From Multifurca ochricompacta (Eukaryota > Basidiomycota > Agaricomycetes > Russulales > Russulaceae), in contig WTXG01000039.1 of assembly GCA_022496185.1 (NCBI GenBank), positions 177,564-241,563 of the forward strand: DNA of 64,000 bases, read 5' to 3'. Of the stretch, positions 43,914 to 56,800 are shown in pieces; position 1 is the stretch's first letter; every line of letters begins with the position of its first letter. The position numbers were made by a program, and so were the translations under genes. The notes under the pieces were generated by a model. It was not told where the DNA came from, searched no databases, and saw nothing but the letters and a program-made list of their open reading frames with translations.

Positions 43914-46900
43914 TCAGTTATGGAACTCTGCGATAAGGACCAGGGCAAAGATATCTCCGGCTGGTTCCCACAAATTGTCAGAGGCTGGGAATCCTTTCCA
44001 CTTAATTAGGTAGTACAGCTTGCGCCCTCGGCCTTGTCGCTTCAAATCTAGAATGCGTTCCACTTCCCACTCCTCTTCTCTGTCAATAAGGTCAGGTGGG
44101 GGTCTTGAGAAGTTCCCTCTGTGAATGGAGGTTTCCTTATACAGGGTCAGAAGCTTGGCATGGAAGACGGGATGGATCTTCCATTTCGGTGGTAACTGCA
44201 GTTCATAGGATACATCTGACAATTTCCTTATGATCTGGAAGGGTCCATGACATCGGGGCACTAATTTGGCCGAGGGGTGTGATGTGTGAATGTTCTGTCC
44301 TTCTAGCCAAACCCAGTCATTGGTCTGATAAGGTGTGAACATGCTTGGCCATGCTGCCAGAAGTTGCTGCGCTTTTACCAGGTTTTCATTGGCTGATTGC
44401 CATAGCTCTTCCCATTGGCTTATCTGTTGGGTTACTGAAGGGACATTAGTGGGCTTATTGGTCCATGTGGTATGTGGAGTCCAGCCCATGATAAGGGAAA
44501 ACGGGGTGGCTTTTGTTGTTCCGTTGGGCCATGAGTTATGGGCAAACTCCGCAGTGGACAGCCATTCTGCCCAGTCATCTTGCTGGCCGTTGCACCAAAA
44601 CCGAAGGTATTGTTCTAACCATTGGTTTGTATGCTCAGACTGTCCGTCCGTCTGTGGGTGGTAAGCCGTCGAGATATTCTGTGTAACGTCTAATGTTTTG
44701 CATAGGGCTTTAGCAAAGGCCGATGTGAATTGGGTATCTCGGTCGGTTATAATCTTCCTGGGGAGTCCGTAGTGGCGGTATACATGGTTCAGGTAGAGCT
44801 TTGCCACTCCTTCGGCTGTGATCGTTTCGTTACAGGGAATGAAGAGGGCCATTTTGGAGCAATCATGGTCGGTGATCGTGAGGATAGTATCAAAACCCTG
44901 TGATTTGGGTAGCTTGACGATAAAGTCCATAGCGATGGTCTGGAAAGGAGTTGACAAGATGGGGGAAATGGGGTGCATTGGTGGGACTTTCAGGTGTGTG
45001 TTAACTTTGTTTGCTTGACACGCTGTGCATCCCTGTACATAGCTCTCAACATCCTTTTTCATGTTAGGCCACCAATAGTCTCTTTTTGTCACGGCTCTAT
45101 TTTATTTTTCCTTTCATTTTTCCCTTTTTGGATCACATGACTGTGGGAAGATTACCCAGCAGTCTCAACATGTGATCATGGGAATGTAGTCGTGACATGG
45201 ATCATGTGACCGAGTCACATGTAATAGTCACATGCTGCTTAGTCAGCACAAGAGCCACTCAACAATAACAAGTCGATTCTCTATTGTGTTTACCACAATA
45301 GGCAAGGCCCCACAGTCTAGACAGTTCTAGACCAAGTGGAGCTGTTATCAAGATAAGAGGAGTCCAGCCTAGAAGGTTCTAGGTAAGTGGAGCTCTAGAT
45401 AAGGGCCCAGGTTGGGCCATGGCCAATTTTAGCACAGAATCACATGTATCAGTAGATAGACGTGTTCCAGACCTATGGGCTAGACTACATATCAGTTATC
45501 TACTCCACAGTGACGTCATTATGACATCACATTGTGGAGCATGATCAGTCAGCAGAGTAAAGCAGCTTACGAATCACAGAGATAAGGCTCAGTCAGCAAT
45601 ACAGCTGACTGATACCTGCTGATTCTTGCTTACACTTACTGCTTACCTCATTACACTGAGAAATGTATATAAGACCCCCTGTAACAGCCTGTAGCCCCCA
45701 TCTTGTCCTCTTGGGGCTGCAGGTGAGTAACTGTCTACACGAGTTTGATACATAGTGCTAATGGTATCCTGCCTCCCTGTGTGACTCGATCCTTTGGATC
45801 TTGTCCTCTTGGGGCTGCAGTTTCTTCCGGTTTCAGAATGCTGTCATCGTGGTTGCATAAACCACAGTGGGTGACACGGTTCCTGGTCATTACTTAACGC
45901 GTGACGTTTGCCTCCGCGGTATGCCCAACGACTTAGGTCACCACACCTTTGCCCTTCCTGTTTCTAAGTGTACACGGAGCTTCACCCGTTACACTTTTGG
46001 CAAGGGTGTAGGTATTGGCGATGCTGGGGTGGCCAGCCGAGGGGAGGTCATGGTGAAAATGGATCACCCCCCTCTTAATGTTGTCACCACCAGTGACAAC
46101 GAGTCGATCTCCATCTTTCCACCACAAGCCATTGACTTCTTTCAAGTTGTGTGCATCAGCCCATGACCGGCATAGTTCTTGGTTCATGTTTTGGGAAATT
46201 TGTGCCCATAGGTCCATGTCATGGAGACTGACTACAGCAGTTTTTGCAAAGACTTCCTCTGGGAGGACAGTGACATTGTTATTGTCATCTTCGCCTGTGT
46301 GCATATCTGGCCTGCATGACAGTGCATCTGCTCTAGCATTCTGGCTTCCAGCAATGTGTTTCAAGGTAAAGTTATACTCTTCTAGCTCCAGGACTTCTCG
46401 TGCCACATGTCAACTGATTTTATGGGGTTCCTTCCAATACAATAGGTTGGAATGGTCAGTGTGGATGATGGTTTTATGAGGAGTTCCTGCCAGGTAGGGT
46501 CGCCAGTGTCGTAATGCTTTGACTATGGCTAAGAGTTCTCTGTCCCAGATGTCATAATTCTGTTTGGCTGGGGAGAAGGTTTCAGAGTAATATGCCACTG
46601 GGTGAAGTATCTGTGTGGCATCCCGTTGGTATAACACCGCCCCATTTGTGAAGTGAGAGGCATCCACTTCTAATTCAAAGGGATGGCTCAGGTCTGGTTG
46701 GATGAGCACTGGTTCTGAGCCGACAAGGTCTCTAATCTGCTCAAATGCTTGTTGCTGTGCCGTACTCCAATGCCATGGTACATCCTTTTTCAACAGATCA
46801 TTCAATGGCCTTGCGATGCCTGAAAACCCTTTGACAAAGCGTTGGTAGAAGTTGCAGAACCTGATGAATGATCGGACATCTTTGACACAGGTTGGTATGG

Positions 46901-48324
46901 GCCACTCTCAGATTCCTTGTACTTTGATGGGGTCCATGTGTACTTGTCCCCCTTCTAGGATGACTCCCAGGTACTCGACACTTCGTTGTTTGAAGGAGCA
47001 TTTGGCTGGTTTGCAATACAGGTCATGTTCCTGTAATATATCCAGTACTTGATGCATGCACTCTCAATGGTGGTCTAAGTCATCTGGGGTGGCTACTAAG
47101 ATGTTGTCCATGTAGACCACCACTTCCCCAGTAAGGATAAGGTTGTGGAAGATATGGTTCATCATGGACTGGAATGTTGCTGGTGAATTCGTAAGACCAA
47201 AGAACATGATGTTGGGTTCAAATAACCCTTGATTGGTTTTGAATGCCGCTTTGCACTGGTCACCTTCCTTGATCCTGACATTATTGTAACCCCATCGTAC
47301 ATCCATCTTGGAGAAGAGGGACTTATCCCTCATGGTGTCAATGAGCTCAGAAATGAGTGTAGGGGATAGGCATTCTTTATAGTATGAGCATTGATTCGCC
47401 GATAGTCCTGGACCAGTCACAGTTTGCCATCCTTCTTTTTGATAAAGAAGAAGGGCAAGGCATACTGCGACTTGGATGGGTGAATGTACCCCTTTGCCAA
47501 GTGTTCCTCGAGAAAGTCTGTCAGCACTACTTGTTCAGACTGGGACAGTGGGTAGATCTTGCAATCGATCACTGCTGGCGTGTCAGGGAGTAGGTCTATG
47601 GCATGATCCCAGGGTCGGGAGGGTGGAAATCGCTGTGACTCTTCTCTGAGAATACCCTCCAATGCTGGTGGTAGGCACGCGGTACTATGTCACTATAAGT
47701 CTTTTCTGTCTGCCCCTGTATCGCTTTCTGAGCTAATTCTGAAGCCTTGGTGGCATAACAGCGACCTAGGTCTTCTTCACTGTATCTGCAACTCTCACTA
47801 TCCGATGTCTGACCACATAATCATAGCCTATCATGTGATGATGGTGGGGTATGAATCTTTATCCATTGTCGCATCGGCCCAATTGATCTTGGGTTCAAAT
47901 GCAGCAAGCCATGGATACCCCAGGATAAGGTCTTCATCCCCTAAGTTGGTAATCAGGAAGCGAATGACTTTCGTTGTTTCCCCAACTTGGATGTTCAGGT
48001 CGGTATAGTGTGTGATCTTTCCAGCACAATTGGCGTTCCATCAATATTCCAGATATTCTTTTCTTGGGGAAGAGCCTGCATCCCCAGTCCAAGGCTTAAT
48101 CATTCTTGGACTGATAAAGTTGTCGTGGCTCCAGAGTCCACTAAGATGTCTCGGTCAGCTGTCCTCTGTGTAGTCTCGAAATGAACTGGTATTTTCAACG
48201 ATTTGAAGCAACTAGTATACACAGAGGTAACATGGAGTGCTCTCGCCCAGGCGATGGGGTAGAGCTTATCAAAAATCCTTCTTTGCGAATGCCTTCTCAA
48301 CAAGGATGGCTCGCACTTCCTCAC
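43914..48324 (-). pseudogene. Gypsy A2 pol, fragmented
   Basis: Protease DSGAT at about 48150, RT pieces 47662-47064 (YMDNILVAT, the second Asp of YMDD lost), RNase H 46805-46410, IN zinc region 46406-45994, a solo LTR, then IN core and chromodomain 45086-43914 (MDFIVKLP, DTQFTSAFAKAL, YHPQTDGQSEH, REEEWEVERIL). Numerous stops and shifts. Confidence 0.88.
45087..45993 (+). repeat. Solo LTR (907 bp) inside gypsy A2 integrase
   Basis: Termini TGTCACGGCTC and CCGTTACA; target duplication CTTTT at 45082-45086 and 45994-45998. GTATATAAG at about 45666 supports plus orientation. A 20-bp unit with core TTGTCCTCTTGGGGCTGCAG occurs twice (about 45707 and 45801). Confidence 0.88.
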
Positions 48325-49779
48325 TCTCCTTCATCATATTTGCCCATATATCTTGGGCCTTCTCTTCCTTGGTTCATTTGTCTATGGCTGGTGGGTTATT
48401 GTTGACGGGGCTACAGGTGTAGCGTTTGCCACTGCAACTCATCCCCCTTCTTCGGACAGTCTCGGGACATATGCCCCTGTCCTTTACAGCAGAAACACCA
48501 TCCTTCTTTCATCAGTGTCTGCCATTCGTCTTCTGTGAGCGTGGCTCTTGCCCTGACTCTGTCTGCTGAGGTATCCATAGCATTGGGATCCCTCTGGGTA
48601 GTATGCGTTGGTTTGACTCCAAATGCTGCCTTCCATTGTTCTCAAGTCTTTCCCTTCTTGGTATCGACTCCAAATCAAGTTTGGAAGTCAGATAGTCCTG
48701 CTGCTGTTGTCAAGCAGCATTGACCCACTCATCCCAATCATGAGGGTGATGAAACTGAATGATATTTTTGATGAGCAGGTTTGGCAGTCCTTGGGAAAGA
48801 GGTCCAAGGTTGCCTCTTCATCCATATCATAGCCTGCCCGATTTGCCAGGCTCCGGAATTTTGCCACATAGGCATCAAGCTCTCCTTTTTCCATTCACAG
48901 GGATTTTAATTCCCTGGCTGCTTTCTGCTTTGCCTGTCCATCAGTGAAGGTGTCTTTGAACCTTGGGCTATGGTCTCCCAGAGGCCTTTGCTGGTAGTGC
49001 AGCATCCACTCTCTACCTGCTCGTTCAGCCACTCAAGCTGTTCCATTGTCCAATTGTCAACCGTGTCACCCCTATAAGTGAAAGGAAGAGGTTGGCATGC
49101 TGGAAGGGGTTGACAATTTGGGCAACATCGTGGTTGAAGTTCTTAAATGTAGTGAACTCCAGCATGAACTTCTTGCTTTGGGAGCGATCTCCCGTGAAGG
49201 TCTGGGGCAGGATCCCCAAAAGACGTCCTGATGGTGGAGGGATGTTCAGGACAGCAGGAGGTGGAGGAGGAGGAGGGGAGCGGGGTCAGGGAGTTGGGCA
49301 GCAATGGTCAACATGTTTTGGTGGAATGGGGTGACGGTGTCAGAGGATTGTATCAATATCTGAGGAGTTGTCAAAGCAGGTGCTCTGATCGTGACAACTG
49401 CTGGTGCAACCAGGGGTGTAGGCAATGCTAATACTGGTGCGTCTTCACTGCTTTCATCAATGTATTCTTCTGGTTCTGAGTCGGTGATGATTGCAGGCAG
49501 GTTCTCTCTCCATGGTCCAAGACTGAATTCTGGTGGAGCAGGAGCGGTAGTAACCCATGAGTGTCTGCTATCCGAATATTGGATACAGTACCAAACTCTC
49601 TTTTCGTCATCGTATTCTACCAGTTGGTATCTTCCGTCGTGATAGACGTAGTATCCAAACTCGGTTTCAAAATCCTTCCAGATGGCAGAGCCAAGTGTCT
49701 GTTGTGAAAGATTATTCTTGTCTCTGCGTTCAATGAGCTCTTCTTTGAACAGGGTCTGACTGCGGCTGGACGAAGCCAC
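48266..49779 (-). pseudogene. Gypsy A2 gag
   Basis: It opens at GTG (49779) reading ASSSRSQTLFKEELIERRD. Frameshifts at about 49245, 49025 and 48690. The zinc knuckle reads CCKGQGHMSRDC-like with a changed first Cys. The T5 frame-change site is at 48271-48275. Confidence 0.82.
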
Positions 49780-49801
49780 GTTGGGAAGAGACTCAACTTG
49801 A

Positions 49802-50393
49802 TGTTACGTCCGGTGCGGGACGTTCCACATGACTTGTGTGACAGTGTTTGTTCGTTATCAGGTAAGAAACCAATAAGGCTCCTTGGAGTTTGTACAGGAA
49901 GAGTCAAAGTCAAAGAGGCTGTACTCTAAGACAATGTTGAGCAGGAGATACCAGAAGTATCGTGAGATGATCAAGTCAAGGCTTTCAAAGGGAAGTCCAG
50001 AAGACAAGCACCAATGTATTCAATAAGTCGAGTCTGAGGTCTACAATGTAGTTACAGCGGACTTATATACATAATCAAATGAGCGTCTAAAGATAAGATA
50101 TCATGGAGTCATGTGGGCCCGAATATACGAAAGCGGAGGGCGTAAAGCCTGGCTTCTGATAGGGAATTAAGTAAGTGTCCAGTCTTAGCAATAAGGAGAT
50201 AAGAGATAACAGAAGATGTAAACAGATGTAAATAACGTGTCAACATGTACAAGCAACAGTCACAGGGAAGGCAGTAGGGCACGTGAGGGATCCCAGGATG
50301 GGGATGTGATCAGGAAGTGGAGTGTTGGTGGAAGGGAAGGGTCATCATTGGGAATGGGGAAAAAGAGTGGGTTGCTAGGCAAGGGTCGTAACA
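49802..50393 (-). repeat. Gypsy A2 5' LTR
   Basis: 592 bp; differs from 41990-42580 mostly by transitions. Self-primer segment at 50025-50035. Confidence 0.9.
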
Positions 50394-50443
50394 TAAAGGT
50401 CATGTCAATGAACAGAAACTCTATGTGGGCCCACTGTAACGCC
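50394..50443 (-). pseudogene. SWIM/MULE-like relic, short piece between A2 and the hAT-like element
   Basis: The minus strand reads QWAHIEFLFIDMTF and joins in frame to IPLGCIDAEEYEGSV in the piece ending at 41989 when A2 and one TAAAG are dropped. Confidence 0.5.
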
Positions 50444-51546
50444 TAGTGTTTGCCATGGGTAACCCACAGGTAAAAACACATGGACCCATACCCATACCCA
50501 TATGTACCTGGACCCTTACACCAAGAGTACGGGTTTGCCATACTATGGGTATGGGTACACCATGGGTCGTATACCTGTGGGTAAGGGTAGATATTTACAT
50601 TTCAGTCTGATAGCCTAGAATAACATTGTACTACTTAAGCTATAATCCATTCATCATCTGGCCATTCTTCATTGTTTTTGGTATCAGGTTGAGATGCTGC
50701 ATACTTTAAATCAGCAGTCTCTACATAACCTGCCTTCATCCAAGCTCCCAAACATAGAAGAGCCTGAGTTGTATGCAATGGGACCACTGGGTCTGTATAC
50801 AGTATCTACAATACATGTACTGTATAGTTTTTCTGTGGCTGGTGCAATACCACATGCATTGCCACCCTCATTGCCACCCTTCCAATTTCAGCTTACCCAC
50901 TCTGGCAGGTAAGGGTTGGGTGTCTGTGGGTAGGGGTCACATGAGGGGTATGAAGATGTGACCCTGACCCGTACCTGCATGTACCCTGACCACATACTAT
51001 TAAACAATCATGCTGCTGGTTATACTGACTGTGGTTAGTAGCAGTTTAGCTAGAAAAGACAAGTAACTTCAGAGATAGAAGGAACTCTGTATTACTACAC
51101 TACTGACCTAGAAAAGACAAGTACTACATAGAGCGTTAGTCTAAAGGAAGTAGAGAGTAAAGTAGATGGGACTTACACTTCAGAGATAGAAGGAACTCTG
51201 AAGTGTAAGAGACGGAACAGACACCCTTATATACCCATGGGGGCCAGGGGAAATGGTCTGTGCGCACTGGGAATAAGTCCACAAGTGCCGGACAATATAC
51301 AAGAGGGATAAAGGCCATTGGCCAAAGGAGAATCACATGCTATACTGCGCATTACTAAGTCCATCACTAATCAGCTGAGTTAGGTGAGAAAGAAATGTAA
51401 TAAAGATAACATAAAAAGTCCGATACTCCGAGATCTAATCTAATCTAATCTACAGCTGAAGCGAACCTTAGATGCCTGAAGCATCTCCAGACACATCCTG
51501 TGTCAACACATACCTGGTAGGTTGCACCTACCCATAGCAAACACTA
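50444..51546. mobile_element. hAT-like non-autonomous element with 8-bp target duplication
   Basis: Terminal inverted repeats TAGTGTTTGCCATGGGTA and (reverse) TAGTGTTTGCTATGGGTA. Flanking octamers are GTAACGCC (50436-50443) and GTAACACC (51547-51554), one transition apart. Without its nested solo LTR it is about 590 bp and has no transposase. ACCCAT/ATGGGT hexamers cluster at both ends in opposite orientation. Removing it with one octamer keeps the surrounding ORF in frame. A truncated relative lies at 15414-15593. Confidence 0.7.
50998..51508. repeat. Solo LTR related to copia-C inside the hAT-like element
   Basis: 511 bp; ends ATTAAACA (TG start mutated to TA) and TGTGTCAACA; target duplication CATAC at 50993-50997 and 51509-51513. 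It shares the CTAGAAAAGACAAGT and TTCAGAGATAGAAGGAACTCTG repeat pattern with the copia-C LTR. Confidence 0.82.
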
Positions 51547-51976
51547 GTAACACCTGGTGCAGGCATTTGGCACAATGTGTGGACAAGTCACATAGTGTAA
51601 CTATGAGTTCAAGTGCACACTGCATTACTAGTGTATGGAGTCAAGGGATGAGTCAATACTAAGGAGCTAATCCCTTAGTACTGTTGAGTGGAGAAGTGCC
51701 AGAAGCACTGAGACAAGTTCAAGAACAAGTCCTAGAGATCACCCAGAAGGTAGTGCACCAAGTTGATTAAGAAGTCAAATCTAAGGAATACAGGCTATCT
51801 AGACAGGCCTTATATACATAATAGATGTTGGGGTCTGAATCAGAGTCAGGTACATACTGTATCAACAGAGTCATAATAAAGCTATAAGGGGAAACAGAGC
51901 AAAGGTGGGCCAGGTGAGAATATATGTAGATGGATCTGGTATAGTTGTGATTCTGGTGGGAAAATACATAAGAGTC
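51547..51976 (-). repeat. SWIM/MULE relic edge and a degenerate family A-like LTR
   Basis: About 51547-51620 continues the SWIM/MULE frame on the minus strand. From about 51660 the sequence parallels family A LTRs (GTTGAGTGGAGAAGTGCCAGAAGC, then TTATATACATAA at about 51810) but is highly diverged and its ends are unclear. Confidence 0.45.
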
Positions 51977-51981
51977 CTTGT

Positions 51982-52577
51982 GTGTTACGTCCGGTGCGGG
52001 ACATTCCACACGACTTGTGTGACAGCATGGTTTCATGGATTCAGGTAAGAAACCAATAGGGTTTCTTGGAGTCAAAATGGAGTGAGTCAAAGTCAGCGGG
52101 GCTGTACCCAATGACAATGGTAAGTGGAGAAGTACCAGAAGTACTGAGACAAACGAGTCAAGGCTTTCAAAGGAGATGTCCAGAAGACAAGCACCGATGG
52201 ATTCAATAAGTCGAGTCTGGAGTCTACAGTGTAGCTACAGCGGACTTATATATGTAATTGAGTGGGCGTCTAAAGATAAGATAGTACGGAGTCATGTGGG
52301 CCCAAATATCCTAAAGCGAAGGGCGTAAAGCCTGGCTTCTGATAGGGAATTAAGTAAGTGTCCGGTCGTAAAGATAAAGGATAAGAGATAACGAGATAAG
52401 AGTCAAACATAGGTAAACAGCGAGTCAACAAGTACAACGGGGATCACGGGGATGGGAGGAGAGCATGTGACGGGTCCCAGGATGGGGACGTGATCATGAA
52501 GTGTAGGGTAGGTGGTAAGGAGGGGTCGTTGTTGGGAAGGGTAAAGAAAACAGGGTTACTTGGCAGAGGTTGTAACA
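51982..52577 (-). repeat. Gypsy A3 3' LTR
   Basis: 596 bp; self-primer segment AAGTCGAGTCT (plus strand) at 52208-52218. Confidence 0.9.
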
Positions 52578-52608
52578 TCACCCCCTCTTCTGGTTCTAGC
52601 AGACCCGG

Positions 52609-53807
52609 CTAGAAACGACTTGTACCGTCATCATCCTGCACCAAGTCCAGGTAATCATTGGCTACATTACGATCGTCCATCATGTAATTCTCTTTGTCCG
52701 AGTCCTGTGGACACTGGTGGGTCCGGAGGAATCCATAAGGGCTGCGCTGACCACATAGGCGGCACAAGTCATGGATTGGACAGTCCAGTTCGCGGTGTCC
52801 AGAGTTATGGCGGAGACACTTGCCACACCACCCTGACAGATTGACAATGGTTGGGGCAACTCCTACACGGCGGAAAATGCAGAATCGACTCCAATGGAGG
52901 TTGCTGCGACAATGCCGACACCACTTGTGGTTGAGGGGACAGTTCCAGCTGATATGGTACTTACTGTCACACCGCCAACATGTTTCTCCGCGGGGATTCT
53001 CGTGCATGCGCGGCATTTCGAACCGGTTTGGTATTAGCCTCGGGGCGGCCCCCAGTGATCGTGGGGGAAGGGGTCGTGCATATGTATCGGTGTACCGTTC
53101 AGCAATGGTCTGGTATGCATCCCCTTTCTCTAACCTCTTCCTGATCTCCACCAACTCCTGCTCCACCTGGAACATCCCATTTGTAAGCCTCGCCATCATC
53201 TTCGCATGCTCCTTGTATTGCTTGTTGAGTGTTGTGCGCAGTGTTAGATTCTTCCGCAGTCTCATTACTTCTGCCTTGAGACGCGGCAGGCGCATATCGT
53301 TCAACACTTCATCAATTGCAAAGGTGCGAGAGTCCTCGGCGGCCAAGTGCCCGAGCTGCTCATCAGTCATTGTGTGATGAAGACGTCCGGTATACCTTTC
53401 CTCTAAATAAACTGGAGCCCCGTAGACAGGGCCATCCTTTTTCATACAGCCGGCAACGTCCATTCCTCCATTGGTGTAGAATATGTACTTGGCGATGGCA
53501 ACAGTCCCGTCAGCCATAGTGATCTCAAGGGGAAATAGGTCGAGGAGTTGGGGTTATTGGTAAAGAATGGGAATTCTGGCACCTCGTCATCCAACTCCAT
53601 GCCGAGCAGGTCGTTTGGATGTGGCTCTTCACTATGCTCGAAATCATCGTTCGGGTTAGGGGACTGGTTCTTGGTCTGAGCTTCAGCGGCTTCATAGTCG
53701 ATGGGTGAAGAGGGGCGTGTGGAGGGATGGGCGGAGGGGAAGTTCTCAACAACTACGGTGGTGGTGGTGAACGCGTCGACGGCGGCATTGGCAGCAATGA
53801 AGGACAT
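52609..53807 (-). pseudogene. Gypsy A3 ORF3 with one frameshift
   Basis: Starts at the ATG at 53807 (MSFIAANAAVDAF). The frame breaks near 53540, within the FPLEITMADG region, by an apparent one-base loss, and continues in the other frame to 52609. All four Cys/His motifs are intact (CWRCDSKYHISWNC, CRHCRSNLHWSRFC). Confidence 0.87.
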
Positions 53808-53886
53808 AATGGATTGGGTGGTAGTAGAACGTTGCTGGGGGAGCATGTACTGGGGATTTTTGTCTGGGGTCTGGAGTCATCCCTTT

Positions 53887-56800
53887 TTAACTGGCCTTGG
53901 GCGCTTCTGGTGTCGGACATGGAACTCCGAGATAAGGGCCGGGGCAAAGATATCCCCGGCTGGTTCCCACAAGTTGTCAGAGTCTGGGAATCCTTTCCAC
54001 TTGATTAGGTAGTGCAGTTTGCACCCTCAGCCTTGTCGTCTAGAGTCTAGAACACGCTCCACTTCCCACTCCTCTTCTCCGTCGATAAGGTCAGGTGGGG
54101 GTCTCAAGAAGTTCTTCCCATGAATGGAGGTTTCCTTATACGGGGTCAGGAGTCTGGCATGGAAGACCGGATGGATCTTCCATTTCGGTGGCAGCTGCAG
54201 TTCATAGGACACGTCTGACAGCTTCTGTGTAATCAGGAAGGGCCTGTGATGTTGGGGTGCTAGTTTAGCCGAGGGGTGTGATGTGTGAATGTTCCTGCCC
54301 TCGAGCCATACCCAGTCATTGGTCTGATAAGGTGTGAATGTGCTTGGCTGTGCTGCCAGAAGTTGCTGTGCCTTTATCAGGTTTTCATTGGCCGATTGCC
54401 GCAGTTCCTCCCATTGGCCTATTCATTGGGTTACCGATGGAACATTGGTAGGCTTATCTGTCCATGTGGTACGTGGGGTCCATCCCATGATAAGGGAGAA
54501 TGGGGTGGCTTTCGTCGTTCCGTTGGGCCATGAGTTGTGAGCAAACTCCACTGTTGACAACCACTCCGCCCAGTCATCCTGTCTGCCGTTGCACCAAAAC
54601 CGAAGGTACTGTTCTAGCCATTGGTTTGTTCGTTCAGACTGTCCGTCTGTTTGTGGGTGGTATGCCGTAGAGATATTTTGTGTGATGTCTAATGTCTTGC
54701 ATAGGGCCTTCGCAAATGTTGATGTGAAACGGGTATCTCGGTTGGAGATGATCTTCTTAGGGAGTCTGTAGTGGCGGTATACGTGGTTTAGGTACAGTTT
54801 TGCCACTCCTTCAGCTGTGATAGTTTGTTACAGGGAATGAAGAGGGCTGCTTTGGAGCAGTCATGGTCTGTGATTGTAAGGATAGTGTCAAAGCCTTGGG
54901 ATTTGGGCAGCTTGACAATGAAGTCCATGGTGATGGTTTGAAAAGGGGTCGACATAGTTAGAGTGATAGGATAGATCGGTGGGATTTTCGGGTGTGTGTT
55001 CACCTTGTTTGCTTGACATGCTGCACATCCCCGTACATAGTCGTCAATGTCCTTCTTCATATTGGGCCACCAATAGTCTCGTTTGGCAAGGGCGTAGGTA
55101 TTAGCAATGCCAGGGTGGCCAGCAGAAGGGAGGTCGTGGTGAAAATGGATCACCCCCCTCTTAATGTTGTCGCCACCAGTGACAACGAGTCGATCCCCGT
55201 CTTTCCACCACAAGCCATTGACCTCTTTTAGGTTATGTGCTTCAGCCCATGAGCGGCACAGGTCGGGGTTCATATTTTGAGAGACTTGTGCCCACAGGTC
55301 CATGTCGTGGAGACTGACTACCACGTTCCTTGCAAACACTTCTTCTGGGAGGACAACAATGTCATTGTTGTCATCCTCACCTGTATGCATATCTGGTCTC
55401 CATGACAGTGCATCCGCTCTAGTGTTCTGACTTCCAGCAATGTGCTTCAAGGTGAAGTTGTATTCTTCCAATTCCAGGACCTCTCACGCACGCGTCGACT
55501 GATTTTGTGGGGTTCTTTCCAGTATAAGAGATTGGAATGGTCAGTGTGGATGACGGTTTTATGAGGGGTTCCTGCCAGGTAAGGTCGCCAATGTCGTAAT
55601 GCCTTGACTATGGCTAAGAGTTCCCTATCCCAGATGTCATAGTTTCTTTCAGCTGGGGAGAAGGTTTCGGAGTAGTATGCCACGGGGTGAAGTACTTGTG
55701 CGGCGTCTCTCTGGTACAATACCACCCCATTTGCAAAATGAGAGGCGTCTACTTCTAGTTCGAAGGGGCAGCTCAGGTCTGGCTGGATAAGTACTGGTTT
55801 GGAGCCGACAAGGTCCCGGATCTGTTCAAACGCTTGCTGCTGCACTGCATCCCAGTGCCATGGTATATCCTTCTTCAGTAAGTCATTTAATGGTCACGCG
55901 ATGCCTGAAAACCCTTTGACGAATCATCGGTAGAAATTGCAGAATCCAATGAAGGATCGGACATCCTTGACACAGGTCGGTACAGGCCATTCCCGGATTC
56001 CCTGTACCTTAACGGGATCCATACACACTTGTCCTCCTTCTAAGATCACTCCTAGGTATTCAACGCTTCGTTGTTCGAAGGAGCATTTGGCTGGTTTGAG
56101 GTACAGGTCATGTTCGTGCAATATATCCAGTACCTGATGTACGCGATCTTGATGATGTTCTAGATTATCTGGGGTGGCTACCAAGATGTCGTCCATGTAG
56201 ACCACCACTTCTCCCGTGAGAATGAGATCACGAAATATGTGGTTCATCATAGATTGAAAGGTTGCCAGCGAATTCGTGAGACCGAAGAACATGACATTTG
56301 GTTCAAATAACCCCTGATTGGTTTTAAATGCCGCCTTGCACTGATCGCCTTCCTTGATCCTAATGTTATTATACCCCCATCACACATCCATCTTGGAGAA
56401 GAGGGATTTGTCTTTCATAGTGTCGATAAGCTCCGAAATGAGCGGCAGGGGGTAGGCATTTTTCACAGTGTAGGCGTTAATCCGCCAATAATCTTGGACT
56501 GGTCGTAGCTTACCATCCTTCTTTTTGATAAAGAAGAAGGGTGAGGCATACTGTGACTTGGATGGGCGAATGTACCCTTTTGCCAAATGTTCTTCAAGGA
56601 ATGTTGTCAGCGCTGCCTGCTCAGACTGGGACAGTGGATAGATTTTACAATCTATTGCTGCTGGTGTATCAGGGAGTAGGTCTATGGCATGATCCCATGG
56701 TCTGGAGGGTGGAAAGCGTTGGGATTCCTCTTCAGAAAACACCTTCCAATGCCGGTGATAGGCGCTCGGTACTACCTCGCTATATGTTTTTTCTGTCTGC

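Larger units (their letters stand above)
41990..50393 (-). mobile_element. Gypsy A2: full-length family A element, CpG-decayed
   Basis: LTRs 41990-42580 and 49802-50393; target duplication TAAAG at 41985-41989 and 50394-50398. Same structure as A1 in reverse. It carries a solo LTR at 45087-45993. Gag and most of pol are broken; the integrase frame and ORF3 remain open. PBS is at 49789-49801 (minus strand TCAAGTTGAGTCT). Confidence 0.94.

Noticed and set aside
50480..50600. ACCCAT/TGGGTA repeats as telomere-like sequence
   Set aside because: Fungal telomeres are TTAGGG-type tandem arrays; here the hexamers are dispersed, in both orientations, and confined to one transposon.
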